From Onthovicinus sp900555545 (GTDB lineage: Bacteria > Bacillota > Clostridia > Oscillospirales > Acutalibacteraceae): a stretch of DNA of 64,000 nt. The notes under the pieces were generated by a model. The model had not been told where the DNA came from. It saw nothing but the letters and a program-made list of their open reading frames with translations, and ran no database searches. The position numbers and the translations under genes were made by a program. Of the stretch, positions 1-7,976 are shown piece after piece. Within the stretch, counting starts at the first letter, position 1. Each line of letters opens with the position of its first letter. The stretch lies in NCBI GenBank assembly GCA_949296915.1, contig CASFPX010000009.1, forward strand, positions 1-64,000, written 5' to 3'.

Positions 1-50
1 CGCAGTAATGTGTGTAGCCGTGTGATACTAATAGGTCGAGGGCTTGACCA
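1..50 (+). rRNA. 23S ribosomal RNA, 3' end (partial)
   Basis: The first 50 bases match the highly conserved 3' end of bacterial 23S rRNA, including the TACTAATAGGTCGAGGGCTT stretch before the final GACC. The gene enters from the left edge, so only its tail is visible. The exact 3' end is set by similarity to other 23S genes and may be off by a few bases. No 5S rRNA follows before the terminator at 149-180. Confidence 0.93.
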
Positions 51-148
51 AAAAGCTTTGGTTACTGATTGTACTACGATCTTTTGTCAACAAGATTGAT
101 ACTTTGGTTGATTCGCTTCCTTTGTTCGGTTTTTGAGGTATGATCTTG

Positions 149-180
149 ACACGGTACTCATTTGAGTGCCGTGTTTTTTT
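149..180 (+). terminator. rRNA operon terminator
   Basis: An 11-bp stem (ACACGGTACTC, loop ATTT, GAGTGCCGTGT, one G-U pair) is followed directly by a run of T. This is a canonical intrinsic terminator about 100 bases after the 23S end, so it closes the rRNA operon. Confidence 0.93.
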
Positions 181-487
181 GTTGTATAAATTAAACCACC
201 ACGCGATGCGCAGAGGCTTTCTTTTGTCTACCAGTGTGTAGAACCAATGTTAAAAAACATTAAACCCCCTTTCCAACTTGTGCCACTTTCTCGAACGGAA
301 ACAATACGGTCAATAGCCATACTGAACCTTCTTGTTGTTTGATTTTCACAAAAAATTGCTCTGGAAAATCTCCTCATTTTCCTAGTAAGTGGGCGTGTGT
401 CTTCCCTTTATTTCATGAAATTTGCGTCCGGTTTTGCTTTATATGTGTATATCTGTTAAAATTAAAAATGGTAAAGGAAGTGCAGAT
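181..487. other. Intergenic region without a recognised gene
   Basis: About 300 bases between the rRNA terminator and the first protein gene. Both strands carry frequent stops and no coding pattern. I see no convincing RNA gene. A promoter for the next gene must lie here but no strong consensus pair stands out. Confidence 0.5.
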
Positions 488-1084
488 ATGTTAGAGATAC
501 AGGAACCAATAAGTAATTATCTTGAATTTAGCTATTACATAAATTGGAAGCATCCCCAACTCATACGGACTGCCACTGACCTGATGGGGAATGATGAGTT
601 GGGGACAACTAAAAATATCTATCACTTTGTGAGGGATCAAATCAAACATTCCTGGGACATTCAGGACCAGCGTGTAACAATACGGGCCAGCGATGTTTTA
701 CGCGAAAAAGTAGGTATTTGCTACGCAAAATCAAATTTACTCGCTGCGTTGCTACGTGCCAACCACATCCCCGCAGGAATCTGCTATCAGCGTCTCACCC
801 TTGGCGATACGCCAGAGACTGGATATTGCATACACGCTTTGAATGCCGTATATCTTGCTTCTATTGGAAAGTGGATCCGGCTTGACGCCAGAGGAAATAA
901 ACCCGGAATTCAGGCGGAAATAAACTTAGAACAGGAGCAGCTTGCCTTTCACATACGACCAGAACTGGATGAAATTAACTATCCACAAGTTTATGCCGCT
1001 CCTCTTCCAATCACTATGCATGTTCTGGAGAACGCTACCGATGCGTTAAAAATGTATCAGTACTCGCTCCCGCAAAAATTGTAA
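488..1084 (+). CDS. Transglutaminase-like cysteine peptidase domain protein
   Basis: A 198-residue protein of the transglutaminase-like superfamily. The Cys-His-Asp triad is visible in order: Cys in GICYAKS, His in YCIHALNAVY and Asp in WIRLDARGN. These are the three blocks expected of the fold. The start at 488 is chosen because AAAGGAAG precedes it; the reading frame stays open upstream to 422 without a comparable site. There is no signal peptide, so it is probably cytoplasmic. Many stand-alone members of this family have no known substrate and act as peptidases or are structural. It is a single gene between the rRNA operon and a GNAT gene, with no operon partner. Confidence 0.85.
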   Translation: MLEIQEPISNYLEFSYYINWKHPQLIRTATDLMGNDELGTTKNIYHFVRDQIKHSWDIQDQRVTIRASDVLREKVGICYAKSNLLAALLRANHIPAGICYQRLTLGDTPETGYCIHALNAVYLASIGKWIRLDARGNKPGIQAEINLEQEQLAFHIRPELDEINYPQVYAAPLPITMHVLENATDALKMYQYSLPQKL

Positions 1085-1179
1085 AAGCCAATTAATTGAT
1101 ATAATCCGCATTGTGTTGGACAGCTAAAGAATTTTGTGTTACAATGAACACACTCATAAAGAGATTTTGCGAGGATGTT

Positions 1180-1650
1180 ATGGACGTTAAGCTGGTTCGA
1201 ATCCATAAAGGTGAAGCCGAAAAATTGTGGGAAATGCAGGTCAGAGCCTTTCATGATTTATATGAGAAGTATCAGGATACAGAGACCAGTCCTGCGGCGG
1301 AGAGCGTTGATCGGATACGAATGAAATTGAAACAACCCTTTACCTATTATTACTTTATTATGGCTGATAACATAGCGGTGGGGGCCATCAGAGTCGTTGA
1401 TAAGCGAGTGGAAGGAACGGCCAAAAGAATATCTCCGATTTTTATTATGCCGGAGCATAGAAACAAGGGATTGGCACAGACTGCAATAAAAATGACTGAG
1501 CAAATTCATGGGCACTCAAATTGGGAATTGGATACCATTTTGGAGGAAAATGGAAATTGTCATTTATATGAAAAAATGGGTTATCATCGCACCGGTGAAG
1601 TGCGGGTCATTAATGATATAATGACATTGGTGTTTTACAAAAAGGACTAA
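1180..1650 (+). CDS. GNAT family N-acetyltransferase
   Basis: A 156-residue protein with the GNAT fold. The acetyl-CoA pyrophosphate-binding segment is seen as PEHRNKGLAQTAI (R/Q-x-x-G-x-A form), followed by the C-terminal LYEKMGYHRTGE motif typical of the last strands. The start at 1180 follows GAGG with suitable spacing; earlier in-frame codons lack a ribosome-binding site. The family transfers an acetyl group from acetyl-CoA to an amine, but the substrate cannot be predicted. It is not clearly linked in an operon with its neighbours. Confidence 0.85.
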   Translation: MDVKLVRIHKGEAEKLWEMQVRAFHDLYEKYQDTETSPAAESVDRIRMKLKQPFTYYYFIMADNIAVGAIRVVDKRVEGTAKRISPIFIMPEHRNKGLAQTAIKMTEQIHGHSNWELDTILEENGNCHLYEKMGYHRTGEVRVINDIMTLVFYKKD

Positions 1651-1763
1651 TGCTGCTTTGGCATTTCAGTGTGATAATTCACTTGCATTTCAATTCGCAG
1701 ATTAACAAGAGAAGCCCTGCTGGAGGGTTTTCAAAATAGAACGTTGAATGAGGAGAGCGTGAA

Positions 1764-2153
1764 ATGACACCTGAACAGGGAATTGCGTATTGCTTGCAAA
1801 AATGCGGCGCCTATGTCGATCACCCATTTGGGCCGGAATCGACAATGATAAAGGTGGAGAAAAAGATTTTTGCGCAGTTTTTCATCCTTCGGGGTGTTGA
1901 GAGCGTAACGCTCAACTGCGAGAAAATGCAAGGTGATTTTTACCGCCAGCTGTTCCCGGGCGTCGTGGTACGTGGCTATCACTGCCCGCCCGTGCAGCAG
2001 TCGTATTTTAACACCCTGCCGCTCGACGGCCCCGTGCCGGATGAAATGATCCGAGAGATGATCGACCACAGCTACGCGACGGTGGTGGGCAAGCTGCCCC
2101 AATACATCCAGAAAAAATTGGCAGAGATGCAGCCGGGCGGGGATCAGAAATGA
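1764..2153 (+). CDS. MmcQ/YjbR family DNA-binding-like protein
   Basis: A 129-residue protein matching the MmcQ/YjbR (DUF419) family, which has a CyaY-like fold. Typical blocks include GAYVDHPFG near the N terminus, a lysine-rich KVEKKIFAQF strand, and the C-terminal IDHSYATVVGKLP segment followed by a helix. Family members bind DNA in some reports, but a physiological role is not established. Its stop codon overlaps the start of the next gene by four bases (ATGA), so the two are translationally coupled. Confidence 0.85.
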   Translation: MTPEQGIAYCLQKCGAYVDHPFGPESTMIKVEKKIFAQFFILRGVESVTLNCEKMQGDFYRQLFPGVVVRGYHCPPVQQSYFNTLPLDGPVPDEMIREMIDHSYATVVGKLPQYIQKKLAEMQPGGDQK

Positions 2154-2788
2154 AAATCATTGTATTCGACCTCGGCGGGACTCTGATGGAATATCAGGGA
2201 ATGCCGTTAAATTGGTCTAATTATTATGAAAAAGGATTTCGCCGGATTGCGGAACAATTTTCGCTTTCCGTCACGGCGAAGCAATTGGATCAAGCTTCTG
2301 CTGTGATGCGTGCGTGGAACCCGCGCATCCGCCCACGGGAAGAGGAAGTAGATCCCAGATTGATCTTTAAGCAGGCGCTGGCCGGATGGGACTGCATGAT
2401 TCCAGTTGGGGAGGCGGTCGAGGCCTTTTTTGACGAACTCGAACTGCGGGTGGAAATCTATCCCGATGTCCTTCCGGCACTCCGTCAACTTCGCGCGGCG
2501 GGATGGACGATTGCAGCGCTGACCGACCTGCCAACCGCCATGCCGGATGAACTGTTCAAACGTCACATTCAGGAACTGCTGCCGTATTTTGACTGCTATG
2601 TGTCCTCGCAGTCGTGTGGATTCCGCAAGCCAAATCCGGCAGGGCTGTACTGGATCGCCGAAAAATATCATGTCCCCGTCTATGAGCTGGTCTTTGCGGG
2701 GGACGAGGACAAGGATGAGCGGACAGCGCGAAATGCCGGCTGCCGGTTTATTCGGATCAAAAGGGTAAAAGGCGCAGGGGAGCGATAG
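2150..2788 (+). CDS. HAD family hydrolase
   Basis: A 212-residue haloacid dehalogenase superfamily protein. Motif I is FDLGGTLMEY: the nucleophile Asp is present, but the usual acid/base Asp two residues later is Gly. Motif II is in AALTDLP, the motif III lysine is in GFRKPNP, and motif IV is in FAGDEDKDERTARNAG. Loss of the second Asp may slow or alter phosphatase activity, although HAD proteins with DLGG motifs are common. It is cytoplasmic and coupled to the upstream MmcQ/YjbR gene by a four-base overlap. The substrate is unknown. Confidence 0.82.
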   Translation: MKIIVFDLGGTLMEYQGMPLNWSNYYEKGFRRIAEQFSLSVTAKQLDQASAVMRAWNPRIRPREEEVDPRLIFKQALAGWDCMIPVGEAVEAFFDELELRVEIYPDVLPALRQLRAAGWTIAALTDLPTAMPDELFKRHIQELLPYFDCYVSSQSCGFRKPNPAGLYWIAEKYHVPVYELVFAGDEDKDERTARNAGCRFIRIKRVKGAGER

Positions 2789-2829
2789 GGCGTTACTTGT
2801 TTTAACGCAGGGAGTGCTGGACTGAAAAT

Positions 2830-3366
2830 TCAATGGGTCGGTTTACTTTGGATCCATTTTATAATTTTCCGTACATTGTCTTCAATGGGCGCCGTCCCAT
2901 CCACACGGAGGACGGGGCAGTTTAGTGTTCGCACCCAGTCCTCCACGAGGTGCTCCGGTCTGGATTGGACAAAATCGAAAAAGCGCTCCTCCTGCTCCTG
3001 CAAATCCCCTCCGGGGAAAATGCGGTCTCCAAATTTTTGAAAGGATCGATTTTTGACCCGCTGCATCCGGATCTCTTTTGGGGTATGAAGTAAGACGACA
3101 TACTGAAACAGGGAGCAGATGGGTTCACCGTAATTCCCTTTTACGGCAGTGAACACAAAGTCTTTATGCGCCACAAGTTCTTGCAGGAGAATTTTTTTTA
3201 CTTCCTCATGCGTGCGCGGGGCGGTATAGGGGTTGAGGGCATCTGTAGCCGGGAAATAGAGCGTTTCGTGGTCAATCAAATAGAGATTTAATTTTTCAGC
3301 CAACGCTGCCCCCAGCGTGCTTTTTCCCACGCCGTTTAAGCCGCAGATCATAATTCCCGTGCCCAT
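2830..3366 (-). CDS. P-loop kinase-like ATPase (shikimate/adenylate kinase fold)
   Basis: A 178-residue P-loop protein. The Walker A motif is GLNGVGKSTLG near residue 9. It is followed by a shikimate-kinase-like AEKLNLYLIDHETLYF segment and a lid-like basic stretch (RMQRVKNRSFQKFGD). The length and layout fit a small-molecule kinase of the AAA/cytidylate-kinase-like group, but no substrate-specific motif is recognised. It is divergent from the radical SAM gene, with about 55 bases between the two starts, so they may share a control region. Confidence 0.75.
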   Translation of the reverse strand: MGTGIMICGLNGVGKSTLGAALAEKLNLYLIDHETLYFPATDALNPYTAPRTHEEVKKILLQELVAHKDFVFTAVKGNYGEPICSLFQYVVLLHTPKEIRMQRVKNRSFQKFGDRIFPGGDLQEQEERFFDFVQSRPEHLVEDWVRTLNCPVLRVDGTAPIEDNVRKIIKWIQSKPTH

Positions 3367-3421
3367 ATTTTTTCTCCGTTCACTTCAATTTAATTGCTGC
3401 ATTTTTGAGGGGGATGTCAAA

Positions 3422-4195
3422 ATGAATCCATATACCAAAAATTTAAACCGGCTGGAATTCGTGGTCACGCTCGCCTGCACGGGCCGCTGTAAACACTGTT
3501 CCGAGGGTGAGCACCCGACGGCAGGCCCATCCATTGACGGCGATGCTGCAGCCAACGTTATCCGTGATCTGTGCACACAATATGATATTCAATCAGTGAT
3601 GACATTTGGCGGGGAGCCGTTGCTGTGCCGTGACACGGTGTACAAAATCCACGCCGTCGCCCGAGAAAGGGGAATCCCCAAAAGACAGCTGATTACCAAC
3701 GGCTTTTTCAGCAGGGAGGAAGAGAAAATTCGCCAGACCGCGACCGGTCTTGCGCAGAGCGGCGTGAACGAGATCCTGCTGTCCGTGGACGCCTTCCATC
3801 AGGAGACAATCCCCCTGGAGCCGGTGAAACTGTTTGCCCAAGCGGTGAAAGCTGCTGGTATCCCAATCCGCACGCACCCGGCCTGGCTGGGCGGTCCGGA
3901 GGACAAAAATCCCTATAACGAGCGAACGATCGAAATATTGGAGGAATTTTTGCGTATGGGGATTGCGGCATCCGAGGGGAACACGATCTTTCCGGGCGGA
4001 AATGCGCTCAAATATCTGGAAGAATATTTTGAACCAGGTGAAAATCCGGTCAGCCCGTATCAAGAAAAACCCGACGATATCCATGCGATCTGCATCTCCC
4101 CCGACGGGGATGTCCTCGGTGGAAATATCTATCGGCAGGGTATTTTGGAGCTCCTTGAAAATTACAGGCCATATGGGAGCAAGAGTGAATCATAA
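3422..4195 (+). CDS. Radical SAM protein
   Basis: A 257-residue radical SAM enzyme. The 4Fe-4S-binding cysteines are in ACTGRCKHCSEG near residues 18-25 (C-x3-C-x2-C). They are followed by a GGEPLL S-adenosylmethionine-binding block (TFGGEPLLCRD) and LLSVDAFHQE. There is no clear C-terminal SPASM cysteine cluster; only one Cys (HAICISPDGD) remains near the end, which resembles a minimal SPASM-like tail. The start at 3422 is preceded by GAGGGGG. The reaction is not predictable. It is divergent from the small kinase gene. Confidence 0.82.
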   Translation: MNPYTKNLNRLEFVVTLACTGRCKHCSEGEHPTAGPSIDGDAAANVIRDLCTQYDIQSVMTFGGEPLLCRDTVYKIHAVARERGIPKRQLITNGFFSREEEKIRQTATGLAQSGVNEILLSVDAFHQETIPLEPVKLFAQAVKAAGIPIRTHPAWLGGPEDKNPYNERTIEILEEFLRMGIAASEGNTIFPGGNALKYLEEYFEPGENPVSPYQEKPDDIHAICISPDGDVLGGNIYRQGILELLENYRPYGSKSES

Positions 4196-4251
4196 GAAAT
4201 GTGCGGCGTCAGGTATAATCGGAATAGAGTCCGGTTGCATTCCCATTATAT

Positions 4252-5124
4252 CTAACCGCAACACTCAATTTCGCTGTTATAGTACTGTTCCTGAAAATGG
4301 ACAGCCGCCGCAATTTCCGCGGGATCGAAATGGCATTCATCCGGCGCGGCGACGAGCTTATCCTCCACATCGTTATGGCGGTGGACAATGGCGATGATCC
4401 GGGCCGTGTAAGTCTCCACCGGGGCGGCTACACCGAGCAGATACACGTCGAGTTCCTCTCCATCTGCGGAGAAGACATTTGGAATATAGCCGTAATTGAC
4501 CGGGTAGATCATGTCGGGGTGCTTGGGGTGCGCGCTTCCCAAAGGCCGGTCTATTTTGATCGCAACTGTTTTTCCGAGATAGGAGTGAACGAGCGCTTTT
4601 CTCAAAATACCCGTGATAAAATCGCGCTTTCCCTCCGTGTACTTCTCCCGGCCGCAATCAATGGGCGCCTGCCGGGCGAGGGCGACTTTGAGCGCCTCAT
4701 ACGCCTTTGCGTCAGAAGGGTGGCTGTTTAGATAATCCCGAAAGTTGATATAATGGATCCAGTCCATGCTGTTCGTGTGGACGACGTGGATAAAGTGCGT
4801 CTGCAAATCGCCCGTGCCGTCGTAGCAGCTGCCCGACGCGAAGAGCAGCTGCTCGCCAAGATCTGACTTGGGCCGGTAATAAAATCCGGCGCTGTTGAGC
4901 GCCTTTTCAAAGGCGAGGACGCTGTCAAAATGATCGACCGCTACGGCGATATCAATGATCGGCTTGGCCTGGATGGCGGGGATGGAAGTGCTCCCTACGT
5001 GCTGAATATCCTGAATCACATCCCCTAAAATGGCTTTTAAGCGGGAAATGGTGCGTTCTGCCTCCATTTCCCATTCTTTTTCGTGTGCACACAGGCTTAC
5101 CGTCCCTCTTTTTAATCCGATCAT
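4252..5124 (-). CDS. GrpB nucleotidyltransferase-like domain fused to an inorganic pyrophosphatase-like domain
   Basis: A 290-residue two-domain protein. Residues about 1-165 are a GrpB/UPF0157 domain of the nucleotidyltransferase superfamily, with HVGSTSIPAIQAKPIIDI carrying the GS and D-x-D-like metal site. Residues about 180-285 resemble a compact inorganic pyrophosphatase-like domain (DRPLGSAHPKHP, YPVNYGYIP, DGEELDVYLLGV). The start at 5124 is fixed by AGGAGG ten bases upstream. The fusion suggests a nucleotide transfer that releases pyrophosphate, coupled to its hydrolysis, but this is inference. It is convergent with the radical SAM gene. Confidence 0.83.
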   Translation of the reverse strand: MIGLKRGTVSLCAHEKEWEMEAERTISRLKAILGDVIQDIQHVGSTSIPAIQAKPIIDIAVAVDHFDSVLAFEKALNSAGFYYRPKSDLGEQLLFASGSCYDGTGDLQTHFIHVVHTNSMDWIHYINFRDYLNSHPSDAKAYEALKVALARQAPIDCGREKYTEGKRDFITGILRKALVHSYLGKTVAIKIDRPLGSAHPKHPDMIYPVNYGYIPNVFSADGEELDVYLLGVAAPVETYTARIIAIVHRHNDVEDKLVAAPDECHFDPAEIAAAVHFQEQYYNSEIECCG

Positions 5125-5297
5125 CGTGTATCCTCCTACTGATTCTGTTGGAAATGATGAAAAATTGCAAAACAATTACAAATAATTCCAGTGCTGTAAC
5201 AATCCTTGTAAAGGAGCCTGCCGCGCGGTAAAATGAGGATGGATGGAAAGCAAACGGTTTCCGTATCACAAAAATTCAAAAAGCGAGGTGCCGAGCT

Positions 5298-5687
5298 ATG
5301 AAAAAGCGTGCGTATACCCTGCTGATCCTGCCGGTTGTTGCGATCGTTTTGGAGGCGCTGCCGTATGGGGCGGTGCTTCAGTTTGCAGACGAAAGCCAGA
5401 CGTACCGCAAGACCTTTTCCTACTTTGACGGGACACCCTATGGCTACGCCAACTTTGGCCCGCTGATTGCCGCCGTGCTGACCTGTATCACGCTTTTGCT
5501 GGTAATTATCCTGCTGGCCAAAAAGAAAGAAACGCTTTGCACGGGCGTCGCCGTGCTCTCGGGACTGGCGGCGGCCGCATCGCTGTGGGGAAACGTGATG
5601 GGATTTTCCGCAGTGGGCCTGCTGATTACACTTGTCCTGGCGGGGCAGTGCGTGCTGAGTGGGTGCCTGCGGAACCGGCTGGAGTGA
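5298..5687 (+). CDS. Hypothetical four-helix membrane protein
   Basis: A 129-residue protein with about four predicted transmembrane segments: residues 6-26, 50-72, 80-98 and 102-122. A soluble loop between the first two contains YRKTFSYFDGTPYGYANFGPL. AAAAGCGAGG precedes the ATG. I do not recognise a family beyond general small Firmicute membrane proteins. No partner gene is evident. Confidence 0.68.
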   Translation: MKKRAYTLLILPVVAIVLEALPYGAVLQFADESQTYRKTFSYFDGTPYGYANFGPLIAAVLTCITLLLVIILLAKKKETLCTGVAVLSGLAAAASLWGNVMGFSAVGLLITLVLAGQCVLSGCLRNRLE

Positions 5688-5740
5688 AAGATGAATTGGA
5701 TCGGCGGAAAACCAGGACAGAGTGCCGCGCTACGTTATAT

Positions 5741-5793
5741 GGAATGGCCCCCGTGGCAGCGATGAAACGATCGTGGAGCGGGGAGGCCATTCC
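5741..5793. terminator. Imperfect hairpin, possible terminator
   Basis: GGAATGGCCCCCG pairs with CGGGGAGGCCATTCC across a long loop and is followed by CTTTTATTT on the plus strand. It lies between convergent genes and probably ends the upstream membrane-protein transcript. The loop is long, so the call is moderate. Confidence 0.5.
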
Positions 5794-5796
5794 CTT

Positions 5797-6027
5797 TTAT
5801 TTGCCGCTGTGCAGGATTTGAACCGCGCGGCCATAGTCCTTTTTCTTTACATAAAAGACACACGTGTGCTGCTCCCTGGCGCACGGTACGGCGCTCCGCT
5901 CCGGACGGGCGGAAAATCGATCGGGATAATCGCTCGTTGCCGGGATCCCATTGTCCCGCAGCAGGCCGCGAATCCGCGCCTCCTCCTCGATGGAATGGGT
6001 GACAGCCAGCTCTCTCCTGTTAAACAT
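5797..6027 (-). CDS. Small DUF2007-like putative signal-transducing protein
   Basis: A 76-residue protein. The pattern HSIEEEARIRGLLRDNGIP, then VFYVKKKDYGRAVQIL, resembles small proteins that recognise a ligand through a GlnB-like half fold (DUF2007 style), where residues after a first helix and in the last helix are conserved. AGAGGAGGAAC lies just upstream of the ATG at 6027, which supports a real gene despite its size. The function is unknown. Confidence 0.62.
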   Translation of the reverse strand: MFNRRELAVTHSIEEEARIRGLLRDNGIPATSDYPDRFSARPERSAVPCAREQHTCVFYVKKKDYGRAVQILHSGK

Positions 6028-6112
6028 CGCTCAAGTTCCTCCTCTAAGGCATTGACGTTGATAATGTTATCCTTTATGGGTACGTACAGCCTCACATGAA
6101 GCGCAAAATCAT

Positions 6113-7891
6113 TTATGCCACGCTGTCGATATACGCCTGCACATTCCGCTCCACTACAGTAAACGGTGCCGTCCCGCTCTGGAGCAACGCCTGATGAAAG
6201 GACTTCTCGTCAAAATTATCCCCCAGCGCCTCCTCCGCCTGTTGCCGGAGCCCGGCAAACTCCTCATAGCCCACATAGTAGGGCTCAAAGGCGCAGGGAT
6301 TCGCCCACAGCTGGTTGTACTGGCCGGCCGCAGCCTCGCCGTTGATGACAAAGCCGATGCCGTTCAGGTAGTCGGTGAACTCCTGAAGGCTCCATCCGTC
6401 ATAGTGGATACCGATATCGCACAGGATGATTGCGCAGTAAGTGACGAGTTCGTTCTCCCGATACACATCCAGCAGCGCCGGATCGATCCCATCCAGATAG
6501 TCGAGCGCCTCGTACTGCGCATAGACGGCATATCCCTCCGAATATGCCGGCACGTTGGCCACCGCCTTAACGTAGTTGCTCTGGATGTTCTCATACATAT
6601 AGGCGTACTGGTACATATGGCCGGGGAACCCCTCGTGTGCCACTGTGGAATAGGTGGAAATCGACCCAATTTCGCCCGTGTTGGGATTGACGCGCAGCTG
6701 CTGCACGGATCCGCCGTCGAGCGGCGGGATGTTAAAATATGCCGCCACGCCCGAATCCGAGGCAATCTCCTCATTGACCGCCTGGATCTCATAGTTCAGG
6801 TTGGACACGGCGGGGAAATCCGCCGTGATCGCCCCCTCTAAATCCGCCAGAATCTCCTCATAGCTTGTATAGCCCGTCTCGGGCAGGGCGCCGGTAAGGA
6901 CCGGCTCGATCACATCCGGATTTTGCGTAATCAGCTGGCGCAGGCTGTTCATATGGCCGCCGTAGGCCGCTGTCATCATGTCCCGCACCTGCTCCACGGA
7001 TTTATCGGAGCCGATATTCTGCCGCATCAGCAGCGCATAGTATTCCTTGCCATTTTCAAAGTTGGCCAGGCCGCCCGTGTGATTGACGCCCATCGCCTTT
7101 AACTCCTCCATCGTATCGCAGATTGCCTGATACGCCGGGAGGAAAGAATCCCGAAACGCCTGCGCCAGACGGGATTTGCAATCCGATTTTTCCTGTTCGG
7201 TGGCGGAGAGCGCATCGATAGATGCCTGCATTGCAGTGAGTACAGCGCTATTCTCCCCCTGCTCTACAATGCCGGTGCAATAGTCGGTCACCGCGTTCAG
7301 ATCCGTCATCAACAGGCCGCGCTTTGCCTGCTCCCTTGTATATGCCAGGGCGCTGTCCACATATGGCTTTACGTCCTGGACAAGGGCGATCAGATCCTCC
7401 ACATCCTGCATACTGTATATTGTCAAATCGGCAAAAAATGTGGGGATGGCAAAATGGAGTCCGGTCATGCTCTGGAAAAGCTGCGTGTAGTAGTCAAATT
7501 TAGAATCCGATAGCTGTACCGACAGATCGATCTGGTTTTCAAATGTGTCGTAGATATCCTGCTGCTGCGCAGTGAGCAGGTTCCGGTTGAATTCCTGAAA
7601 TGCGGCCTGGAGCTCCCGCAGATCGGCCCGCTGCTGCTCCATCACTTCCGGTGTAAAACGCGCGCCAAGGTTCACGGGGATATTTTCGGAATCCACGCCG
7701 AATTCCTCCGGATTGCGCAGATAGACATGTGCGGTCGCGTAATCGCTCTCCATCGTACTGACAAACACGTTATTGATAAAGGTATCAAATTGCTGCTGTT
7801 CCCACGCGGTTTTTAATTCGGAACAGCCTGAAAGGGAAAACACCAGCAGGAGCGCTGCCGCCAGAGCGGGAATCCTCCGGATTCTTTTCAT
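6113..7891 (-). CDS. DUF885 family predicted metallopeptidase lipoprotein
   Basis: A 592-residue exported protein. Residues 1-23 are a lipoprotein signal ending in the lipobox LSGC. The rest matches the DUF885 family of long helical proteins. The hallmark HEGFPGHMYQ at about residue 415 supplies an HExxxGH-like zinc site, with further acidic residues downstream (YSEGYAVYAQ). The family is predicted to be zinc peptidases of the thermolysin-like gluzincin type, but few have been tested. The location should be the outer face of the membrane. It stands alone, without operon partners. Confidence 0.87.
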   Translation of the reverse strand: MKRIRRIPALAAALLLVFSLSGCSELKTAWEQQQFDTFINNVFVSTMESDYATAHVYLRNPEEFGVDSENIPVNLGARFTPEVMEQQRADLRELQAAFQEFNRNLLTAQQQDIYDTFENQIDLSVQLSDSKFDYYTQLFQSMTGLHFAIPTFFADLTIYSMQDVEDLIALVQDVKPYVDSALAYTREQAKRGLLMTDLNAVTDYCTGIVEQGENSAVLTAMQASIDALSATEQEKSDCKSRLAQAFRDSFLPAYQAICDTMEELKAMGVNHTGGLANFENGKEYYALLMRQNIGSDKSVEQVRDMMTAAYGGHMNSLRQLITQNPDVIEPVLTGALPETGYTSYEEILADLEGAITADFPAVSNLNYEIQAVNEEIASDSGVAAYFNIPPLDGGSVQQLRVNPNTGEIGSISTYSTVAHEGFPGHMYQYAYMYENIQSNYVKAVANVPAYSEGYAVYAQYEALDYLDGIDPALLDVYRENELVTYCAIILCDIGIHYDGWSLQEFTDYLNGIGFVINGEAAAGQYNQLWANPCAFEPYYVGYEEFAGLRQQAEEALGDNFDEKSFHQALLQSGTAPFTVVERNVQAYIDSVA

Positions 7892-7976
7892 CGTCTCGCC
7901 TCCAAAAAATTTTAGTTTTGCATCTCCATCATATCATATTTATCTATAAAAGTCCCGTGTTTTCACCCCAATTTTG

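Noticed and set aside
51..148. A 5S rRNA gene after the 23S.
   Set aside because: The 98 bases are too short and show no 5S-like conserved blocks before the terminator.
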